A stretch of DNA of 64,000 bases from Ophiobolus disseminans (lineage: Eukaryota > Ascomycota > Dothideomycetes > Pleosporales > Phaeosphaeriaceae), in NCBI GenBank assembly GCA_010093685.1, contig MU006226.1, forward strand, positions 632,964 to 696,963. The letters are read 5' to 3'. Position 1 is the first letter of the stretch. Each line of letters begins with the position of its first letter. Shown here piece after piece: positions 33,880-46,414 of the stretch. A program made the translations under genes and the position numbers. Below the pieces are notes generated by a model. The model did no database searches. It was not told the DNA's origin and saw nothing but the letters and a program-made list of their open reading frames with translations.

Positions 33880-35091
33880 ATGACTGCCACACACGATACT
33901 TGCAACATGTATAGCGCATTCTTGTCCCTTCCTACAGAGATTCGCTGCGCGATATACGACTACGTGCTCGCCGATTCGACGTCCGTCACTATTAGTGCAG
34001 GTTACATTACCGTCTTCGGCCAGCGCATACAAGATCGCGCACGCAAACGCGACATACCAGGTCTACCGCTCGATCTTGCACCTCTCGCGCGCCGCCACTA
34101 CGACGCGTCGCTACTGTCCATCGCAAAGCCGCCCGAGATAGCGATCGACCAGATCGCAATGGGAGATGTGGAGACGGAAACCGGGATACTGGGTGTGCCG
34201 GCGCCATTGGCACTGCAGTTGTCGTGTCGTCTGGTCAACGACGAGTTGCAAGACTATATAAGAGGCAAAAGAGCAATCAAGGCTGCGCGGGCGCGGTCTG
34301 CAAGTGATGCGAATGAGGCACAGGACGTTGAAGATGATAACGAGGGCTTGTCGCTATACGTCACGTATCCCTATGGCGTTCTAGTGCTGAAAAGCATGTA
34401 CCCATACCTCCTCAAACAAGCACGACGCGTCTATATATCAGGCTACTACACCGAAACCAGCACCACCTCACCTCCCTCTCCCTCCTCTGGCCACGAAGCC
34501 GAAGCCGAAGCCGCATCCGAGCACCTCACACCCGCCAACAGCTTCGAAGTCGCCCCATCTTTCTCCAGCGCAAGAACAAACCGCTCCTTCCGCCGCACCA
34601 AAGCGATCACACCCACCGCAACACACACATCCCACTCCACCCGACCCCGCCTCCGCCTCGACCCGTCCCTCCCAACCCACACCAGCACCACAACCTTCCC
34701 CCCATACTCCGCACCCACGCAAACCCTCGCCCCCACCGCCCTCGCCCTCCTAATCCGCACCCTCCTCCCCCCGACACCAACACAGCTCACCCGCCTCACC
34801 GCGCGCCTCATCTACGCGGGCGAAGACTCATACGCCAGTGTCTGGCAAGCGGGCAGCCCCGTAACACATATGCTGCGCAACATGTGCGGCGGCAAAGTTG
34901 AGATGCGGATTAAGCGCGGCGCGAGCGGCACGGGCATGTTGTATTGCGCGAAGCCAAATCCTGAGGCGAGAGTTGTGACGACGAGTTGGGAGAATTGGAG
35001 GGGGGGTAGGGGGAGGAGGGGACGCGGGATGGGGCTTGAGGGGAGGGATTGGGATGGGTTTTTGGTGGGGGAGGGGGAGAAGATGCTGTGA
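33880..35091 (+). CDS. F-box-like (2EXR-type) hypothetical protein
   Basis: A single open frame of 403 residues starts at the first ATG; another ATG nine codons on is equally plausible. The N-terminus has FLSLPTEIRCAIYDYVL, the motif of fungal F-box-like/2EXR proteins (LPxEIRxxIYxxVL). A Ser/Thr/Pro-rich low-complexity insert lies at about 190-270. The C-terminus is rich in Gly, Arg and Trp. F-box-like proteins of this class are numerous in filamentous fungi and mostly uncharacterised. A role as a substrate receptor of an SCF ubiquitin ligase is only a guess. It converges on COG1 with 98 bp between the stop codons. Confidence 0.7.
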   Translation: MTATHDTCNMYSAFLSLPTEIRCAIYDYVLADSTSVTISAGYITVFGQRIQDRARKRDIPGLPLDLAPLARRHYDASLLSIAKPPEIAIDQIAMGDVETETGILGVPAPLALQLSCRLVNDELQDYIRGKRAIKAARARSASDANEAQDVEDDNEGLSLYVTYPYGVLVLKSMYPYLLKQARRVYISGYYTETSTTSPPSPSSGHEAEAEAASEHLTPANSFEVAPSFSSARTNRSFRRTKAITPTATHTSHSTRPRLRLDPSLPTHTSTTTFPPYSAPTQTLAPTALALLIRTLLPPTPTQLTRLTARLIYAGEDSYASVWQAGSPVTHMLRNMCGGKVEMRIKRGASGTGMLYCAKPNPEARVVTTSWENWRGGRGRRGRGMGLEGRDWDGFLVGEGEKML

Positions 35092-35189
35092 GTTAGAGGG
35101 GTGGGGACTGTTTGTATATATGATGGCACGAATGTATGGGCGGTTGCAGTGATGTTTTGAGATTTGGGTATGATTGATTGTGTATCTAT

Positions 35190-37671
35190 CTATGCCAATA
35201 ATGCAAAGAGCAAATACGTCTTCTTCGCATAATCTCCCGCGTTCTTCCTTAATCTTGCCATGGCTGCCTCGTCGAGACCTAGGTACGCTGCTTTTTCGAT
35301 TAAAGACGCCAGACCCTCGTCGTCGGGCTTTGCTACGAAGCGCTGCATGTACAGCGTGTCGAAGAGGACTTGCTTGAGCCTTCGCTCTTGCAGTTCGCTT
35401 ATTTGGGATGATGCCTCGTCTGCTTTGCTGTCTCCATCTCCAGTAGGCTCCGAATCGTCCGCTAGTTCGCCATCTTCGTCCTGCTTGATTTCCATCGTCA
35501 CAGTCATATTACTCCTCGACTTAATCAATCCAACATACCCATCAAGCACCTTCTCAACATCCCGCGCCACCCTCCCCTTAAGCACATCAACAGCCGCCGA
35601 AGCCCAAAGATCGCTTCCCAAACCCGCCATGCTCTTGTTCACCTCCCTCAAGAACCTGAACGCGCTGGGCGAAGGCTGACCTGGAAGAGGTGGATTGCCT
35701 TCCCAGAGGATGTGGCTGTTTGTCCTGGTCTTGAGCGACGTTGTTAACAAAGTCTGGTAGACTTGGATGGTAGACGCTGTGACACGTGTAGCGAGCGTTG
35801 CGTGTAGAGACTGTAGCGCCTCGGGACTGAATGGAGACACGAGTGCTGTTGATTTGTCCTGCAACTTGAGACGCGGTATGCGGTCGCCGATTTCTCGGAC
35901 GACGCGTAATATGTAGACTGCTTTGTGTGTTGCGTAGCTGTCGTTGACTGAGTTGTCGACTATTTGGGAGAAGCTTTTCCCGAGGTTTTGTAGCGCATCG
36001 CTCAGCGCTTCTTGTGTAACTTCCTCCAGTAATCGTGGATCATCGTTGCTCAGTAGGGTCTGTTTCGAGTCGGCAAACTCCTCGTCAGAATCGTCATCAC
36101 CATCTTCCGTGAATGTATCGTCCCATCGTGCGTCTTTCATGCTTTTGACTATGCCTCTGACCTCTAGTACTGATTCCATCCACTTGTCAAAGGCCGATGT
36201 GAGACTGACTACTTGCTGCTCGCAGCCTTGGTAAGTGCTGAGTATCGTGCTCTTGAAGGTCTGTGCGCCGTTGCTCAGATCTGAACTTTTTGCCGTATGG
36301 CTCCACAGCGAGAGGTTCGAGTCTTCAGAAGTTAAGAGACTGTTGAGCTGTGTCGTGAGTTCCGAGACCACGCCTTGTAGCCCTTGAGTGCGACTCCGAA
36401 TTATGCCCTCGAGCTTCTCGTTCATGGTATCTCGCAGATCGTCAAGCACATTTGTAGACTTCACGCCAGCCATGCGCGAACCGGACAAGATCCAGGTCTC
36501 GATTAGCTCTTGCCGCAAGTGCGCCACCTCTTTCAGCCTTTGTTCACCATCAAGCGCTTTCTTGATGCCCTTGAGAAACGTCGCAATTGCATCTTTCGAC
36601 CATCGGTGCAAGATCTTCTCTGCCTCCGGCCGTTGTAGCTCGTCATGACGCGGCCATGGTGTATAACTACGCGCCTCATCCCCTATCCAGCGATCATGCA
36701 CGTCCAGGTTCAATTCGTAGAGCCCTCGTACTTCTTGATCCTGAATCAATGGGTGCGCCTTCAGCTTGGTCAGACTCTCTGCCAGGCGTCGTGGGAAAAT
36801 AGTCTGCGTATCCAAGCACGTCTGTATGCACAGCTTGAGGGCACTGATGCCATGCTTTGCCAGCTCGTCATCGACTCGCTTTAGCTCGCTAGCCATCTTC
36901 TCCATGCGCACCTTGTGGAAATGTTGCAAAACATCCGAGGGCGCGGAGCTCGTGGCGAGTGCATAAGCGGACATGCTCTCTACGAGACTCGCTGTCTCGC
37001 CAGTGGTGCTCGCGAGCCGTTTGTCGATCCGGCGCAGAAGCTTTCTCCGCATCGACAGCAGTTTCTCCCAGAGCTGATCTACGATTGGCGGCTTATTCTT
37101 CGATTGACCGAGCGCCTTGTGCAAGAGTCGCGAGATGACCAGCACTTTTGCAATGAGCAGGTACGAGCCGTCCCTCTTCATGAGGCGCGCCATGACCGTA
37201 GGCACATAGCGCAAGACCGAGAGCTGGGATGCCAAGGTATATCGCTCCACGTCTGTACCGTCCGTCAACTGGCTGTCCTTCCTCAGCTCACTGAGAGAGA
37301 CTGACCGCGACTGCGTGTGTGGGTGTCCATGTTGACAGCATTCTTCGATATCCTCTCCAGGCGACTCGAATTACAGCTCTGCCCTACTTTGGCGAGCTTG
37401 GATTCGACTTGCTCCATGCGGACTTCCATGTCTATGATTGTTTCGGCTGTGTCGAGAAGGCTGCGATAGCTCGTCCTATATCATAATTAGCTAACTCCAT
37501 TTTCAATACTGACGTCGAACGTTCATACCCCACGAGCGACCGCAGCTTCTCTCTGTTCTCGTCGGCATTGTTGCGGAGCTGTCGCTCGAGCCTCTGGACC
37601 ACGGGAATTGGATATTGGAACGCGTCTTCCCAGGATTGGAAGGTCCGAGGATCCGGCGCTTCAGTGGACAT
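35190..37671 (-). CDS. COG1: conserved oligomeric Golgi complex subunit 1
   Basis: Exons 37671-37529, 37475-37306 and 37252-35190 encode 791 residues. The N-terminal Vps51-like region (about 10-90) has SWEDAFQYPIPVVQRLERQL and GTSYRSLLDTAETIIDME, the hallmark of lobe-A COG subunits. The remainder is predominantly helical. The second intron was set at GTCAGT...GGTACAG (53 bp). It restores SRDVERYTLASQLSVLR, which matches the family pattern at this point, whereas the unspliced frame stops at once. COG1 is part of the tether that recaptures retrograde vesicles at the Golgi and keeps glycosyltransferases in place. Confidence 0.88.
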
Positions 37672-38241
37672 GGCAGTTGCTGCCGAGCATAGGGAATGGT
37701 GTGGTTGAGGGACAATTGGAGGTTCGCGATGCGTTGGTGTTACGTTCCCCACTAATGCTTCGCTTAGTCAACCTCCCCATGCTTGGACTCACCATCGCAT
37801 TTTACTTTGCTCGACCGATCATCTTACAGCTACATTGGTTGCATCTTAACATCCTGCTCGTGGACCAGATTACTATCATAGGTGGTAGAGCGACTGAGGG
37901 ACACTGATCCGTTCTGGGCACTAGCTCCATCTCATCGGCTCCATCCACCGGTTTGTACCAGACGCTTCTACTCTAGCTACTATTGCTCATGCAGATATGC
38001 TACCATGTTCTAGTTCCTTTGGACGATGCCGCCTCATGACCAGAATTACCAAGCCCTATCTAGGTATTGGCCCCATTTGCCGCGATGCAATGAGGCTATG
38101 CTGCCAAGATACCTGGGTAGAAAACTGGGTTCGGATAGCATAAGCTGACAACCTCACCGGGGACATGCTACCAGTCAAAATATTGGCTGTTAGCACTTTT
38201 CCGCAGTGCGGGTCTCTCCCCACCTTCGTCCCAAATTCGAG
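37672..38241. other. intergenic: divergent promoters of COG1 and the NACHT-ankyrin locus
   Basis: COG1 reads left and the NLR-like pseudogene reads right. I see no gene here. This gap marks the change from conserved to accessory content. Confidence 0.45.
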
Positions 38242-41200
38242 ATGACGATGGCAGCCCTCATTCAACCATCGCCATGGCAGGTTGCACTCGACACCCTGTC
38301 CGTGAAGGACAAGTATCAGCTGGCTATCCCTCATAGTAACACATCTAACCTTCTTGGAGAGTTACTGCAGGCTACAAAAGATAGGCAGCAGTTGTGTCTG
38401 GACAAGAGATGGAAAATAGCCTGGAGAAACGGGTGGCAGATCATTCTTCGCGACGTGTTTGAAAAAGCGGCCAAGTGGATTCAAAAGTTCAAGGAAGCCG
38501 GCGACATCGCGGTTCAGTACGATACATCAGCTGCATCACTTCCGTAGGCTGCAATCAGATTACTATTGCAGGTCACTGCAACGACATTGAGACTTTTGGG
38601 GCCGTTGCTGAGGGCATTGAGTTGGTCGTACGAACAATAACCCGATGCGCTATCTACGAGCTGGTATACACTGATGCAAAACTACTGCGACCTTTGTCAC
38701 ACGAAGAGGTTCGGAAAGAGTTGGTATCTCTGTACGTTGCAATTCTGACCTACTTAGCGAAGGCCACAGCGTACTATGCTCTTAGCGATTCGAAGAGAAT
38801 ACTAGGCAGTCTTGCGAACTCCACTGGAGGAACTAAGGAACAGCTCGAGAAAGTCCATGCATGCGAGCAGCAATTGCAGCAATCAACGAACTTGGTTCTT
38901 GGCGATCTCATCGGTACCCTAGCGGTCGAGTTGCGGTCTCTAAGGAAGGATCAGGGGGATCAGTACGCAGCATTGGAGAAGATCATAAGTTTGTATAGTG
39001 ATCCTCTTACGCAGGCTTCTGGAGCTCTGGTACAAGTCCAAGCTGGTATTGTGGAGGAGGAACGGACGGCTTTGTTTCGATGGTTGTCTACTCTAAATCA
39101 CCGAGAACGGCATCAGCACGTCTATCGAGATGTTCTCCCCGGAACTGGACGATGGCTGTTGCACAATCAAACCTATGTGCATTGGAAAGCGTCGAAAAAC
39201 TCATCTATTTTCTGGGTTAAGGGCATACCAGGTTGCGGAAAGACGAAATTGGTTTCCACTGTAGTGAAAGGAAGACTCCGCGCACAAGGTTCAGCCTCAC
39301 TTTCGGGTTCGTTGGCGTATGTCTATTGCTCACGCAACGATACAACTCTGGCAGCGGATGCGGTAGTTCGAAGCATACTGAAGCAATTGGCGTGCAGCCA
39401 CGAAGACGGTCAAATCCACCCGGCAATTCGTGAAGAATTCGAAAAACGAAAATTGGCGGCGACCAAGGCAAGCATGGAATTACTCTCACCAAGTGTCAAC
39501 GACTGCACTAGCATGCTACACTCGATTCTGGACCATCGCCCTGCAACCATCCTTATTGATGGCCTTGATGAGTTGGACTGCGATGCTATCAGTGTCATAC
39601 TACCCTTGAAAGGCCTCATCGAAAATTCCTCCAACCTCTTGAAAATTCTAATTGCGAGTCGTGCAGATACCACGATATCGGCTCATCTGCACGGCATCCC
39701 AAACATTGTAATCTCCGCCACCGACAATTCCACAGATATCTCGCTTTTCGTCGACACGAGTCTTGACGTTGCGATTAGAGAGCGTAGACTCTTGAAAGGT
39801 AAGGTCTCGACGGACCTTCGCGAGCTCATCAAGAGCACTCTCGTCCAGGGTGCCTCAGCAATGTTCTTATGGGCTTCGCTTCATATACAACAGTTGTGCG
39901 ATGGACACAAGTATGAGCTAGAGAGTGACGTAATCAACGCTCTCGCTTCGCTTCCCACAACTTTGCGATCGGTCATCCACCAAATGTATAATCGCATTGA
40001 GCAGTACCCCACCACAGCCAAGGAGGTAGCTCAACGTACGATCAGTTGGCTTCTAGTAGCCGAACGCCCTCTCACCGTATCAGAGCTCTTTACCGCCACT
40101 TGTGGTATGCAGTCCGTGGAAATTGGAACAGCTGTCAGTCTTTGCTCCGGGTTTGTTTCAACAGATGCTACGACCAATCAGATCACATTTGCGGACGCTT
40201 CCATTCGCGAGTACTTGCAGGACCTCCCCGAATACTCGTCGTCTCGCCTCAATGCTTTGGCTGCATCTAGTTGTATTAGATGTTTGCTCGATGGATCTGA
40301 CGCCTTGACCGTAGACGATATCGATCACATCAACCGCGACACGCCATCTTTTCATACATACTCCACCTTCTACTGGGTACGTTACCTTTCTCGGATCGGC
40401 GGCACTGAACTTGATGATGACCTCAGACGATCTATCTCTGCTTTCGTCAACGAAGATGACGGTCAAAATCTCCAATTCTGGATGGATGATCTGGAAGTCC
40501 TGCTACCCAGTGGAAAATTCTGGCCCTCTCAACTCGTTTCCGAGCTTCGTGCCTGTGTTTGCAACAAGGCGAATCCAGTATTTGCCGCATGCGTGTATGG
40601 GATACCCTTGCTCTTGGATGAGGCTCCTTCTAGTTGGGATGTACGAAATCACTATGGAGCGGCACCGCTTTACGTCAGCGCAAGATATGGTCAAGTGAAG
40701 ATTACAGAAATGTTAATCAACCTTGGCGCTTGCGTGCACGCACTAGGCGGGCACATGGGAATACCTTTTGCAGGCCGCAGCGCACGGGGATCATGACGCT
40801 ATAGTCCGTTCCTTGGTTGCTGCCGGTGCAAATCCATGGCAGAAGGGACGATTCAATTCCGCCATCGAAGCTGCCATCGCGGGCGCTCGACAGTCGACAA
40901 CTATACTGCTACTTTCCGAGTGTGTCAGCGACGATATAACACAGCCTCAAAAGTGGCTCGAGATGGCATCCTATAATGGACTTCACGAAGTCGTTGATTG
41001 GCTCGTTGACAACGTTGGACGACAGCAGTTGCAAGTAGGAAACACGTCGACAACTCAATATCCGCATGATGCACTACAGGGCGCATTATATCGTGGTCGA
41101 ACACGCGTTGCGGTGAAGCTGCTTCAGAGTCTTCCGGACGTCAATGTACCTGGAGGATACTTCGAGAATGCATTGCAGGCCGCTTGCGTTGGAAGCCACT

Positions 41201-44200
41201 GCACCCTCGTCTCTAAGCTGCTCGATATGGGTGCTGAGCCAAATTCAGTGGGTAGGTATGGCTCATGTCTAAAAGCAGCATGCATCTCTGGAAAGCTCGA
41301 AGTCGTGACGCTGTTGCTGGAGAAGGGTGCCATCCTTGGCGCAGATCATTTCAACGCGCTTGAACTTGCCGCATCCAGAGGTAACATTGCGATTTCGAAG
41401 CTCCTCATACGTGTTCTTCCTAGTGAGAATAGGACGGAGGAAGGGAATACATTCAAGAAGATAACATCAGCAGCGTTGTATGCCGCATCTGCGGGTGGCT
41501 CTTGCGACATTACCAAGCTACTATTGGACAACGGAGCACACCCATTTGCTGGCCAAGCACTGGAGCAGGCACTGGAAAACCACAATCATGACATTGCTCA
41601 CATACTCTTTGAGCATATCGACAAACTTGAAGACTACAATCGGTTTGAAGTGATCTCGTGTAGCTTTGATGGCCTTAATGGCTGTTTGCACGAAGCAGCC
41701 TTGGAATCCGAGTCGCCAGGAACACACCGGTGGCGTTCCGAAGTTTTCAATTTCAATCCTGATTCCACCTCCATCCCTGCTTTCAGCTCCAGTTCTGATC
41801 AATTTCTTTCCAGGTTGATGGACCAGATTGAGCCTTCACTCAAAGCCGCCGTCAATTACGATCGAAATAGTCTTGGTGGAGGCCACCCTGACGGGAAGGA
41901 GTACCTTGAGAGATTAGTCGCCATCAGAGGATCGGCGGAAGATCTTGCTGCCATGCTCTCGCGTGGTATCGATCTGAACAGTCACCACTATCCATCCCTC
42001 ATGGAGCTTGCCGCAAAAGAAGGAAATATGGACGTTCTAGCATCGATGCTGGACAGAGGCGCAATGTTGAAGGGCGCTCTACAAACAGCCGTCTACTGCT
42101 CTCAGATAGAAGTTGTGCGCTTGATACTGCGCAAACGACCGAAGGTCAATGTAGGCGAGGGTACCGAATGGAACGCCCACTACGACAGCATGATAGAAAA
42201 GGCAAGCGCATTGTCGCTAGCTGTGGGACACCAACCGTACGACGAGAGCATGATGAACCTCCTCCTGTGGCACAAATCAAAAACAACTCGTTCCGGTCCC
42301 GGCCCTAGTTTGCTCGTAGCAGTGCGACAGAAAAGCCAGCAACCACTCGATCTCCTCCTCGACACAACGTGCTCCGCTGAGAGACAAGCATGGAATAAAG
42401 AGGAACAACTGGCTATCTCCAATGCTGTATATTATGCCATCGGCGTCAACGAGATCGAGGTTGTCAAGAAGCTTCTGGATCGCACAAATGTTCTCTCGAA
42501 CTATCGCCAATGGCTTCTCGACACCATGGCCTGTAGAGCCGCCAGGTCAGCGAAAATTGAAGCTATGGAATTCGTTTATGGTCTCGCTCATCCAGTCGAT
42601 CGTGAACGGATGGCAAGGGCTGTACTATTGGACGTCAGTAGCGACCCTGAGATGCCGAAGTGTAGTAGTGAAACACTGACTAGAGTCATCATTCCACACA
42701 AGGGGTCGGACCTGGAGTTCATATTCCGAAACCTTGTTCGTCGCGGCAAGTACTTGAAAGCAACGAAGCTTTTGAACGAAGGTACAACAACGAAGCTCCT
42801 CCAAAGACATGCTGAGCAGAACTTTGTTAAGGTTGACACCAGTATTGTGCATTTTGTCATGCAGCGGATGATACTGGACAAACTTCCGGTGGATAGTGAG
42901 CTTCTCTTGCATGTCTTGATCAAGAATGAGGCTTCTGTTTCTGCGGGAGATGAGAAACTGAAGACGCCGCTCTATTATGCTTGCCGCCAAGCATGGGATC
43001 AGGCATTCTTCCTGCTGTTAAGCGCTGGCGCTGACATTACTGTTGAGCATGAACACTATGGCATGGACATGAATTTTCCTGATTTCACTCTGCGCATGAT
43101 CCAATGGGTCAGCGACAGGACGCAGACATCAGAACACGAATGCTGGTCAAGAATCTTTTTCAGACTCGTTGAAGCTGGTCTTCTTTTCGACTGCTCTCAC
43201 CATGGCTTGATCGTCCTCTTCGAATCAGCATGCCGACATGGCCTTGCTGTCGAGGTCCAAAAGATGCTAGATCCCATGACGTGGGTACCTTTGCCGTCAT
43301 CGTCCCGACCAAATGAAGCTCTGCTCATTGAATCGTCTGGCCTTCATATCGCAGCGTTGAACGCCCAAAGTCCGTTGTTGCATTATCGTTACAACATGGT
43401 GCAGACATCAGGGCTATGAGGCAAGACCTAGAATCGAACCGGGATCAACTCACACCGCTGCATTTTGCGATCCATGAAAGGGCACGACACAGCGCAGTCC
43501 AAGATCGTGACCGCTCACAGCACCGGGTTGAGGAGTTTTGGGACATGATCGACATGCTTCTCGGCGAAGAACCCTCAGAGGAGGACTTACGAGCACTGTT
43601 GGAGTACTGTCTCAAGCAAGACCACCTAGCACAGGCGCGTAAACTTCTCCAACGCATTCCGAAAGTTCTGTCCCTCCCCACGGAGTTGTCTCATGAGGTA
43701 TGAAAGTATTACTGGAGCCTCAAAATCGGACTTTGATTGACCTTGGAGTTCTAAACATACCTCTGGCGCGGTGGATAGCTGGGGAAGAGAGAGATTATGA
43801 TTCCATCTTGGAATGCCTGAGTCTAATGAAGCAGGGAGAAATCCCGTCACCTCCGGCTGGGAGCCTCTTCCAAACCATCTTCTCCAAGAGGCGACTGGAT
43901 GTCAAACAGCGCATATCTCTTCTAGACTTACTCACCGAGCTCTACAATCTCAGCGTTAACCTCACATTTCCCTGCAATGACTGTGATAACGCCATAAGTC
44001 TGGTGGCTCTGGTGTTTAGTGACGAACTTATGGGGTACAGAGAACCCGTTCTAGAGGCGCTTCTCGATCGCGGTCTCAACGTCGACTGTCCACCCGTACC
44101 GTTCTCGGCCCTTACGCTTATCTGTGGTGGGTTTGGGATTGAACCTGAAGAACAAGTCGAAATGGCGCGTATCGTCCTGAAGCATGGTGCTCATGTTGAT

Positions 44201-44584
44201 GGCATTCGAACGAACGGGCCTTTATCAATGGGTTCAAAACATAGTAGCAACATGCCAGATGAAACGCCTCTCATGTTTGCTGTTGCGAGGAAGAATATTG
44301 AGCTGACAAGTCTTCTCATCGAGCATGGCGCAGATGTGAATCGTGGCTCCATTTCACCTCTCAGCATCGCACTTCGCAATAGATGGAGGAATCTAAGAGA
44401 AGATGACCAAGAGTTGATAGAACTGCTGATTCGGAAGGGCGCTAAGACACGGCAAATGGAAGCGTTGCGAGGGAAGGAACTTAATTATGCACTAACAGGT
44501 AGTTTATTATCATGGGCTCGGTGGCGAATAGCGTATTGCGATGGATGTAATATATACAGGCGCGTGGAAAATGGGGACGAGTAG
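38242..44584 (+). pseudogene. NACHT-ankyrin (NLR-like) gene broken by a stop and several frameshifts
   Basis: Collinear segments in changing frames (38242-38547, about 38550-40796, 40768-43419, 43416-43703, 43700-44584) together describe one STAND protein of roughly 2100 residues. The N-terminal fungal NACHT-associated domain includes KWIQKFKEAGDIAVQYD. The NACHT NTPase has Walker A GIPGCGKTKL and Walker B ILIDGLDELD. A helical region precedes many ankyrin repeats (for example LLEKGAILGADHFNALELAA and LLIEHGADVNRG). Breaks: an in-frame TAG at 38545-38547 where the family has Trp, a missing base near 38570, an extra base near 40755, a missing base near 43395 and a missing base near 43698. A 40-nt intron at 40728-40767 could formally bridge the second break but would remove ankyrin consensus. 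Such proteins act in fungal non-self recognition and cell death. Confidence 0.8.
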
Positions 44585-45561
44585 GCAGATTCGATAACAA
44601 AACAATTGTGTCTCGCCTCTAGTTGCTCTTTGTGTGATACATCTGCATACTATATCTGTGGAGAACCTTTGATCACTACTCACTATAGTGCTGAGAGAGA
44701 GTAAAGGCTCAGTATCGCGGTAGTATAGATATGGGTAGCATAGTGCTCTGCGCGCTGTCATGCTTTTTCGAAGATCTCGGGGCTTCTCATCCTCCCTCAC
44801 CGCCACAGCGAAGCCAGGGGCACCCTGTAATGTCGCCTTGAGCAGCGCGCCACTGAGTCCTCCCACCATTTTCTCCGTGTATTGAGCATTGACTGCTTTA
44901 TCCGCCAGACACAAACCAGCAAAGTTTTCCGTCACGAGCTTGACATCCTGCGTCAGAACCTCCATGATCGCTTGTTGTTTGTGGCCCCTCGTCTTATGTC
45001 GCTCAGTCGCTGCGTTAATCATGGCGGCGAGAGCCTCGTCATGCTTGGCGACTTTGCTTAGCTGGTAGAGTGCCGCGGTGAAGGTGCCAGGCCAATGGAT
45101 GGGTGGGAGTCCGGATACGGAGGTATCGAAGGCCGTCGCTTTTTCGCCATTGAAGTTGTTTTGGCGCGGAGCCCAGAAAGGGCCTGGGAAGATGTTCATA
45201 GCTGATTCGAGCTTCAAGTTCGTCACAATCTTGTCCAGAAGTTCTTTTGTTGTCACGGCTGCGTCGCAGCTGCTGAGTGCGCCTTGGTTGCGCTTAGCCA
45301 CTTTGCGGGCATACACGGTGCCATTGGCCTTAATGTGCGAATAGTCTGCTGGAGCTTGTCGCCATGCTGGTCCACGATCTCGATCTCGGTGTCCGGGCGC
45401 ACCGCGAGGAAGAACGCGTTGTAGATGGTTGCAGCGCTGTCATGTTGAATTAAGGAGGCATGAATCTAATGTCCCTCGAAAGTGAACCTCACCGACTTGG
45501 TTGTCGGTGTGCGGTGTGCGGCTTGCTTGCCCAATTTCTGAGTGGCGCTGTGTTTGGGCAT
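44510..45561 (-). CDS. unknown protein, reading frame doubtful near the N-terminus
   Basis: Exons 45561-45493 and 45436-44510 joined by GTGAGG...GACAG give an open frame of 331 codons starting MPKHSATQKLGKQAAHRT. I recognise no family. The middle part (KELLDKIVTNLKLESAMNIF to LVTENFAGLCLADKAVNAQY) is helical and protein-like. The first 40 codons after the intron are Arg/Pro/Gly/His-rich in this frame, while a neighbouring frame reads AATIYNAFFLAVRPDTEIEI, which looks far more like protein. A one-base deletion near 45343 is therefore suspected. The last 80 codons also look non-conserved and overlap the 3' end of the opposite-strand NACHT-ankyrin pseudogene by 75 bp. Confidence 0.45.
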
Positions 45562-46320
45562 GGTGATGTCGCGTGTTGAGGTAGAAGGTTGGAGGATGTA
45601 AGAAGAATCTAGAACGTCGAGGTGTTTAAGGAAACAGCAACCGGAAATTAGATCTCAAGTTTCGTTTGCATGTGCGCGTGAAGATCTGCCGGCAAGTGAA
45701 GGTGAAGCAGACAGCCCGCACTCGTAAGAAACGATTACCCACACCCAACGTACCCAACGGTATATTTTGGCTAGACATTAAAGTTGTAGTTGTATATTTG
45801 TTAATTATGCTTACTGTCATAACAAATGAACCGCGGTGCAAAGTTGGTCGTTTGGATTTAATTGGATTCAAACAACAGCCTAGCATTCGGCTGGCTGGGC
45901 TCCACCTCTATCTCTGATAGTAACCGAGTTCCTTCAAGTCGTCTTATCAATCTGCATCCTTGTTATATTTTTGCCAAATTGTTCTCTGGTTCGAATCTCG
46001 GGGTGACCAATATCAAGGGTAGTGTTGAGAATATGTGGGTTCAGTTCAGGTTGATGGAAGGAAGGGCCGTGGCACGTACTGCATGAGAGGCAGGCACGGC
46101 TATCAAAGCGTGCAGTCGGCGGACTCTTCTGCACGAAAACACGATATTCAATACAATACGTTGCAGCCACCCCACCTTGTCCCTCTCACTACTGGGTCAT
46201 TCATGGTAGTCATACTACCAGAGGGTCCTTGTTCTAATAGGTGTAAGGCGCACGCGCGCATGTGAGGCAAAGCCTCATGCGTCGGCTGCGGCCTGTACGA
46301 TATATACTGTTCTGCACACC

Positions 46321-46342
46321 ATGATCAATGTTCATTGATCAT
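46321..46342. repeat. 22-bp perfect inverted repeat
   Basis: A 10-base arm (ATGATCAATG) is followed by TT and then by its exact reverse complement (CATTGATCAT). It lies 11 bases before a tRNA-like fragment. It could be the end of a decayed element, a binding site for a dimeric regulator, or chance. Confidence 0.6.
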
Positions 46343-46353
46343 ACATACCTTTT

Positions 46354-46414
46354 TGGCTGCATGGCGCAGCGGGTGCAGACCTGCGTCCTGATAATAGGTA
46401 GCGACATTTTTTTA
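46354..46414 (+). other. tRNA-like 5' fragment with A box and T-run
   Basis: The sequence GGCTGCATGGCGCAGCGGG resembles the acceptor/D-arm half of fungal initiator-type tRNAs and contains the A-box pattern TGGCGCAGCGG. It is followed about 40 bases later by a run of seven T, a possible RNA polymerase III terminator. There is no T arm or matching 3' acceptor strand, so it is not a functional tRNA. It may be a truncated tRNA or a SINE-like relic. Confidence 0.3.

Noticed and set aside
45980..46020. B-box-like string suggesting a tRNA gene
   Set aside because: The T stem does not pair and no matching acceptor 5' strand or anticodon arm lies 70-100 bases upstream.
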